Shown here piece after piece: positions 22,001-24,616 of a stretch of 24,616 nt of DNA; positions within the stretch are counted from its first letter, which is position 1, and every line of letters begins with the position of its first letter. Made by a program: the position numbers and the translations under genes. The DNA lies in NCBI GenBank assembly GCA_964387985.1, contig CAYLZG010000052.1:1-24616 (forward strand), in the 5' to 3' direction. Source of the stretch: JALOOB01 sp964387985 (GTDB taxonomy: Bacteria > Chloroflexota > Anaerolineae > CG2-30-64-16). The notes below the pieces were generated by a model, which did not search any database, was not told the origin of the DNA, and saw only the letters and a program-made list of their open reading frames with translations.

Positions 22001-23580
22001 GCCCCGACGGGACCCGCGTGCTTGCCGGCGTTATCGATGGCGGAGTGTATCTCTGGGATCCGGTCGCGGGAAGGCGCATCGCGTACGTCATCGGCCAGGA
22101 GGGCTGGCCGTGGGCCATGGCATTCTGCGGCGGCGCTGGCCGTTTCATGATAGGAGCTGGCGCTTCTGCTCGGTTGTGGGATGCGGCGACCGGGTTGCAC
22201 CTGCTTACCGTGAGCATCGTGGATCGGAATCCATCTGCGCTAGCGTGCAGCCCGGATGGCCTGCGGTTTGCTACTGCGGCGATGCCCACGACGCGGATTT
22301 GGGATGTGGAGACGGGACAGTCACAGCGCACACTGTCAGCCGGCAACGACGTAGTGCGGCTCAGTTTCTCTTCGGATGCGGCGCGCCTTCTTGTCCACCG
22401 CGCCAGCGGTCCCGCTGGCCTCTGGGACATCCAGGGCAGCCGCGAGCTGGTGACGCTCGGCACACCCGGGGGGTGCAATGATGTGACGTTCAGCCCGGAC
22501 GGCGTGCTGCTCGCTGCAGCCGGCGATGCAGGGGTGCTGGCCTTGTGGCAGGTCGGCGGGCCGGGTGGCGACGCTGACGGCAGCGCAGCCGGCGCGTGGA
22601 AGCTCTGTCGCCGGGTTGCCGGTCACGGAAACGCGGTGACCGGGCTGGCTTTCGATCCTGCGGGTGGTCGGGTGGCGACCGGGGGCCTGGACGAGACGAT
22701 CCGTATGTGGAATTTGCCGGCGGATGGCGCCGCCGCAGAGGGCTGGTCGTCGCTCCACGAGCATACAGCGATCTCAGGCGCGGGTGAGGTTGTGGACCTT
22801 GGTTTCAACCGGGACGGGACGCGGCTGGCGGTTGCCTCAAGCTCAGGGTTGCGGCTGTGGGACGTTGAGCCGGGGGCCGCAGCAGCGACGCACCTGGAGG
22901 AGATCGCCATCTATGTTCCCACCTGGATGGCGCCGGTTGCACTTGCATGGAGTCCCGATGGAACGCGGCTGGCGGCTGCGCTGGTGAATGGGCAAGCGCG
23001 CATCCTCTACCCTGCAGGCCAGGCGTCCCCCATCGATCTATTTGGGCATTCTGGGGGGGTGCTGGACGTGGTCTGGAGCCCTGACGGCTCGCTGCTGGCG
23101 ACCGCGGGCGCCGATGGTATCGTCCAGCTTTGGGACGGTCTCACACCCGACGCCAAGCGCGCCGGTGGCGCCGCCCAGCTTCGAGAAGGGCTCACACCTG
23201 CAGCCATGGGCGCCCCGATGTACCGCCGCGCCCGGTACACGCTGCGGGGCCACACCTCGGCCGTGAATGCCGTGTCCTTCAGTCCCGATGGCCTGTTGCT
23301 GGCGACCGCGGGCGCGGACGGGGCGGTGCAGCTATGGGATGTGAACACGGGTCTGCTCCGGCTGACGCTCGCGAAGCTACCTGCGCCCGCGACGGGCATC
23401 TCCTTCAGCCCTGATGGCCGGTTCCTGGCGACGTCCGGTGACGCGGTGCGCATCTTTCTGCTCCGCCTCGACGATCTGGTCCTCCTCGCCAGGCAGCGCG
23501 TCTCGCGCCGGTTGACCAGCGAAGAGTGTCGCCAATACCTGCACGTAGAGAACGAAGCGTGTGCACAGCGGACCGAGTGA
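19018..23580 (+). CDS. SARP-nSTAND-transmembrane-WD40 signalling protein
   Basis: A multi-domain protein of about 1,520 residues. Residues 1-95 are an OmpR-like winged helix of SARP type (LEIRLLGQFDLRRNGE, RNRLRHALWRIRKSLG). About 100-245 is the BTAD helical domain. About 280-690 is an nSTAND1-type NTPase: PFKGLEPFHVADAHLFFGRE, Walker A VGASGCGKSSLVRAG (about 308), Walker B LLVVDQFEEVFTL (about 410), LPLLSHALLETW and LAHEALIREWPVL. A charged coiled coil precedes one membrane helix (FLTAALLVVLAMSSLAVVLW, about 760-780). About 14 WD-type repeats follow (ends such as VYLWD, TRIWD, VQLWD), enough for two seven-bladed propellers. The start at GTG 19018 has AGGTGG upstream and gives the usual MLEIRLLG beginning; ATG 18961 and TTG 18919 are in frame. 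Likely role: ligand sensing by the propellers controls an ATP switch and a DNA-binding head. Target genes are unknown. Confidence 0.9.
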   Translation: MLEIRLLGQFDLRRNGEILSLPSRPAQSLLAYLALNPGLSYRREYLAGLLAPDAPEVSARNRLRHALWRIRKSLGPDPGTGRDYLITDEITVAFDAASNYWLDAAVAAARLAPNAPPQALAEVLAAYQGDLLPGFYDDWVVLERERIEAAFEGKMRLWLERQAGAGCWDEVLHWGERWISLGHSPESAYCALMLAHAARSDVSRIALVFQRCVDDLRGGLGVEPADATRRLYEQLMRGEGVPLLAQAQVIALPAQVPVTARPVVDGSGPPPFKGLEPFHVADAHLFFGREELVARLVEHLRRDNLLIIVGASGCGKSSLVRAGLVPALAASKPLDSCDQAAQCTGSPECRILTPTGHPLQSLALALSTTGSVLPAAALVDDMGADSRSLSLYLARREAGIDGVRASTRTLLVVDQFEEVFTLCQDEAERTAFIVNLMRAAVGDGEPRPGLLTLVIALRADFYGHCAAYPSLRRALETSQHYIGEMNAAELRLCIEGPLEVGRWQVEPGLVDLLVRDVGSEPGALPLLSHALLETWRARSGRMLTLEGYAATGGVRGAIARTADSVYDRLSDEKRAVARRIFLRLVAFGDGIQESRRRVARDQLAPDVEGRHLVESVLQSLAAARLITLGKDQVELAHEALIREWPVLHGWLAEDRENLQLHRRLAEAAAAWETSGREAADLYRGVRLAQAAEWAGRHSQELDPAERSFLAASQAEADRLAAEREAQRRRDLDAARQLADTERARAEEQQRSNIQLRRRSLFLTAALLVVLAMSSLAVVLWRRAQQAAEEARVDEALAVSRELSASSAGSLGFDDELAVLLALEAVGVSSEAGVAVPVEAETALHRAIQASPLDKSFAVAGQAAVGAGGNLIIARQGDGSLLAWDRAALGGAEPATEPRYAIPAGTGVFELSPDDRLLAVADAAGGIALYDAGTGVKQRDLRGHGGHVTALRFSGDGSRLVSVGKDAAVRTWNTTTGDELIPLSKPGSEPSLVEISPDGTRVLAGVIDGGVYLWDPVAGRRIAYVIGQEGWPWAMAFCGGAGRFMIGAGASARLWDAATGLHLLTVSIVDRNPSALACSPDGLRFATAAMPTTRIWDVETGQSQRTLSAGNDVVRLSFSSDAARLLVHRASGPAGLWDIQGSRELVTLGTPGGCNDVTFSPDGVLLAAAGDAGVLALWQVGGPGGDADGSAAGAWKLCRRVAGHGNAVTGLAFDPAGGRVATGGLDETIRMWNLPADGAAAEGWSSLHEHTAISGAGEVVDLGFNRDGTRLAVASSSGLRLWDVEPGAAAATHLEEIAIYVPTWMAPVALAWSPDGTRLAAALVNGQARILYPAGQASPIDLFGHSGGVLDVVWSPDGSLLATAGADGIVQLWDGLTPDAKRAGGAAQLREGLTPAAMGAPMYRRARYTLRGHTSAVNAVSFSPDGLLLATAGADGAVQLWDVNTGLLRLTLAKLPAPATGISFSPDGRFLATSGDAVRIFLLRLDDLVLLARQRVSRRLTSEECRQYLHVENEACAQRTE

Positions 23581-23594
23581 AGCGGTGGTGGAAG

Positions 23595-24323
23595 ATGAGA
23601 AAGGTGAGTTGCGCTGGCTTGCTGGCGCTGGTGTGCCTGGGCCTGGTGACAACGGCGTGCACCCGCTCAGCATCATTTGCGGCTAGCCCCACGCCGTCGC
23701 CCACAGTTGCACCCACCTCAACGCCGGCCTTCACACCGCGTCCGTCGCCCAAAGCACCGCCCACTCGCGACGGCAGCGTCGAACACACCGTCGAAACGCC
23801 CGGCGCGGACGGTCCGGCCGCTCTGGTGGATCGATTTGCTGAGGCCTGGATGCACGGGACCGCGCAGGACGTGGCCAACTTGTTCGCGGCAGAAATTGAG
23901 TACCAGATGGGGCCGAACTACATTACCGACAAGGGCACGCTGTGGTGGTTCACCGAGTACTGGAAGGCAGGCGGCGGCAATCTGCTAGTGACCCATTGCG
24001 ATCCGGAGCTCGGCAATACCATCCGGTGTGATCTGGAGTTCACCAGTGACTGCACCCCGGCCCTTGGCTGGGGACCGCTGTATTTCGATGCGAAGTTCAC
24101 TGTCCGCCGGGGCAAGATCGAGAAGATGATCGCAACTATGCCAGAAGAGGTGTTTCGAGAACTGAGCAAGGTCCTCGAAGGAATGTTCGCCTGGGCTGGG
24201 GCCAACATGGCCACACCGTGGGCGGAGGCAATGAACAGTGGTGACCCGCGCGCCGCCGGCCGCATTGAGGTGCAGGCCTGCATCGAGTACGCCAAGTCCG
24301 TCCGGGCCACGCCAACGCCCTGA
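23595..24323 (+). CDS. Putative lipoprotein with SnoaL/NTF2-like domain
   Basis: 242 residues. A lipoprotein-like signal MRKVSCAGLLALVCLGLVTTAC ends in a Cys (a loose lipobox, TTAC). A Pro/Ser/Thr-rich spacer follows (about residues 25-58), then a compact domain. The domain start, ALVDRFAEAWMHGTAQDVANLF, has the look of SnoaL-like (NTF2-fold) proteins; the rest (ITDKGTLWWFTEYWK, LYFDAKFTVRRGKIEKMIATM) is consistent with the alternating strands and the final strand of that fold. The gene begins 15 bp after the SARP-STAND stop and is probably co-transcribed with it. The ATG at 23595 is preceded by GGTGG; an in-frame ATG at 23526 lies inside the upstream gene and would spoil the signal peptide. 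The function is unknown. An extracytoplasmic ligand-binding role next to a membrane sensor is conjecture. Confidence 0.78.
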   Translation: MRKVSCAGLLALVCLGLVTTACTRSASFAASPTPSPTVAPTSTPAFTPRPSPKAPPTRDGSVEHTVETPGADGPAALVDRFAEAWMHGTAQDVANLFAAEIEYQMGPNYITDKGTLWWFTEYWKAGGGNLLVTHCDPELGNTIRCDLEFTSDCTPALGWGPLYFDAKFTVRRGKIEKMIATMPEEVFRELSKVLEGMFAWAGANMATPWAEAMNSGDPRAAGRIEVQACIEYAKSVRATPTP

Positions 24324-24504
24324 ACCAGAGCCGCCGCGCGACCTCTGCGCGCCGGTCCCAGACCGCCTGGCAGCGCACACCTATCCAGCGTGTCGTGGAC
24401 AAGGGGTGCGACGAGATCCTCAACCTGGCAGCGGTGGAAGCTAGCGTAGCTTTCGCTAATTCTGTGTCAGTGGTATGAGGGGGTCGAGACTCATCGGTAC
24501 GGGG

Positions 24505-24541
24505 CAAACAAAAAGGCTAGCTGATCAGCAATCAGCTAGCC
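24505..24541 (-). terminator. Intrinsic terminator of tRNA-Gln
   Basis: Perfect 11-bp stem GGCTAGCTGAT/ATCAGCTAGCC (24515-24525 and 24531-24541) with a 5-nt loop. On the minus strand it is followed by TTTTTGTTTG. It begins two bases after the CCA end of the tRNA. Confidence 0.9.
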
Positions 24542-24546
24542 GATGG

Positions 24547-24616
24547 CTCGGGGACAGGGACTCGAACCCCAAATTTCTGATCCAGAGTCAGATGTTTTAC
24601 CATTAAACTATCCCCG
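24547..24616 (-). tRNA. tRNA-Gln (anticodon CTG), missing its first base at the window edge
   Basis: The minus strand folds as a cloverleaf. Acceptor bases 2-7 (CGGGGA) pair with CCCCG plus one T, and base 1 lies at 24617 outside the window (expected T, to pair with A72). The D stem is GTTT/AAAC, and the anticodon stem TCTGA/TCAGA encloses CTCTGGA, giving anticodon CTG. The T arm is TGGGG-TTCGAGT-CCCTG. The discriminator is G73, as usual for tRNA-Gln, and CCA is encoded (24546-24544). Confidence 0.93.

Noticed and set aside
23090..23350. Near-identical DNA stretches resembling a tandem repeat
   Set aside because: They are two adjacent WD repeats (LLATAGADG then VQLWD) of the same protein, not an independent repeat element.
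24324..24504. Possible extra gene or terminator between the lipoprotein and tRNA-Gln
   Set aside because: Only a weak TAGCG/CGCTA stem near 24444-24460 and no convincing coding frame; I see nothing else here.

Overview
This window looks like a metagenome-assembled scaffold from a high-GC bacterium, most likely a member of Chloroflexota (Anaerolineae-like). That placement is inferred from gene content: a SARP-nSTAND-WD40 giant protein, a VTC/DUF4956 pair, a YhhN lysoplasmalogenase, type I-beta glutamine synthetase and a B12-salvage operon. No marker phylogeny could be run. Four runs of N (1120-1140, 9295-9305, 13068-13077, 14448-14457) interrupt genes. In at least two cases the N count is demonstrably not the true gap length.

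Left part (1-6976): the 3' part of a glycolate-oxidase GlcE-like gene on + converges on a long minus-strand operon across a hairpin terminator. The operon starts at about 6941 with a canonical promoter, a cobalamin riboswitch and an intrinsic terminator. It then reads cobO, cobT, cobS, cbiR-like, cobU, an Sfp-type phosphopantetheinyl transferase and a uroporphyrinogen-decarboxylase-like protein. The cob genes form a salvage and remodelling set: adenosylate a corrinoid, cleave the lower ligand of imported cobamides (CbiR-like), activate cobinamide and DMB, and rebuild cobalamin. No genes for corrin-ring synthesis are in view.

Middle part (6978-11130, +): glpD, with an unusual hydrophobic C-terminal tail, overlaps an FGGY sugar/polyol kinase by 4 bp. 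A YhhN-family membrane protein (lysoplasmalogenase) follows. The glpD promoter lies back-to-back with the cob promoter and predicts a leaderless mRNA.

Then, on minus (11134-16218): glnA with its own promoter and terminator, followed by hslO (Hsp33), a GAF histidine kinase and an overlapping NarL-type response regulator. The kinase is broken by a scaffold join in which a 70-bp segment occurs twice with only synonymous differences.

Right part (16371-24616): a VTC-domain/DUF4956 pair and a dodecin-like gene that lacks the usual flavin-stacking Trp and Gln, both on +. A small secreted protein of unknown function lies on minus. A roughly 1,520-residue SARP-nSTAND-TM-WD40 protein with about 14 beta-propeller blades follows on +, with a lipoprotein gene immediately downstream. 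The window ends in a minus-strand tRNA-Gln(CTG), cut by one base, and its terminator.
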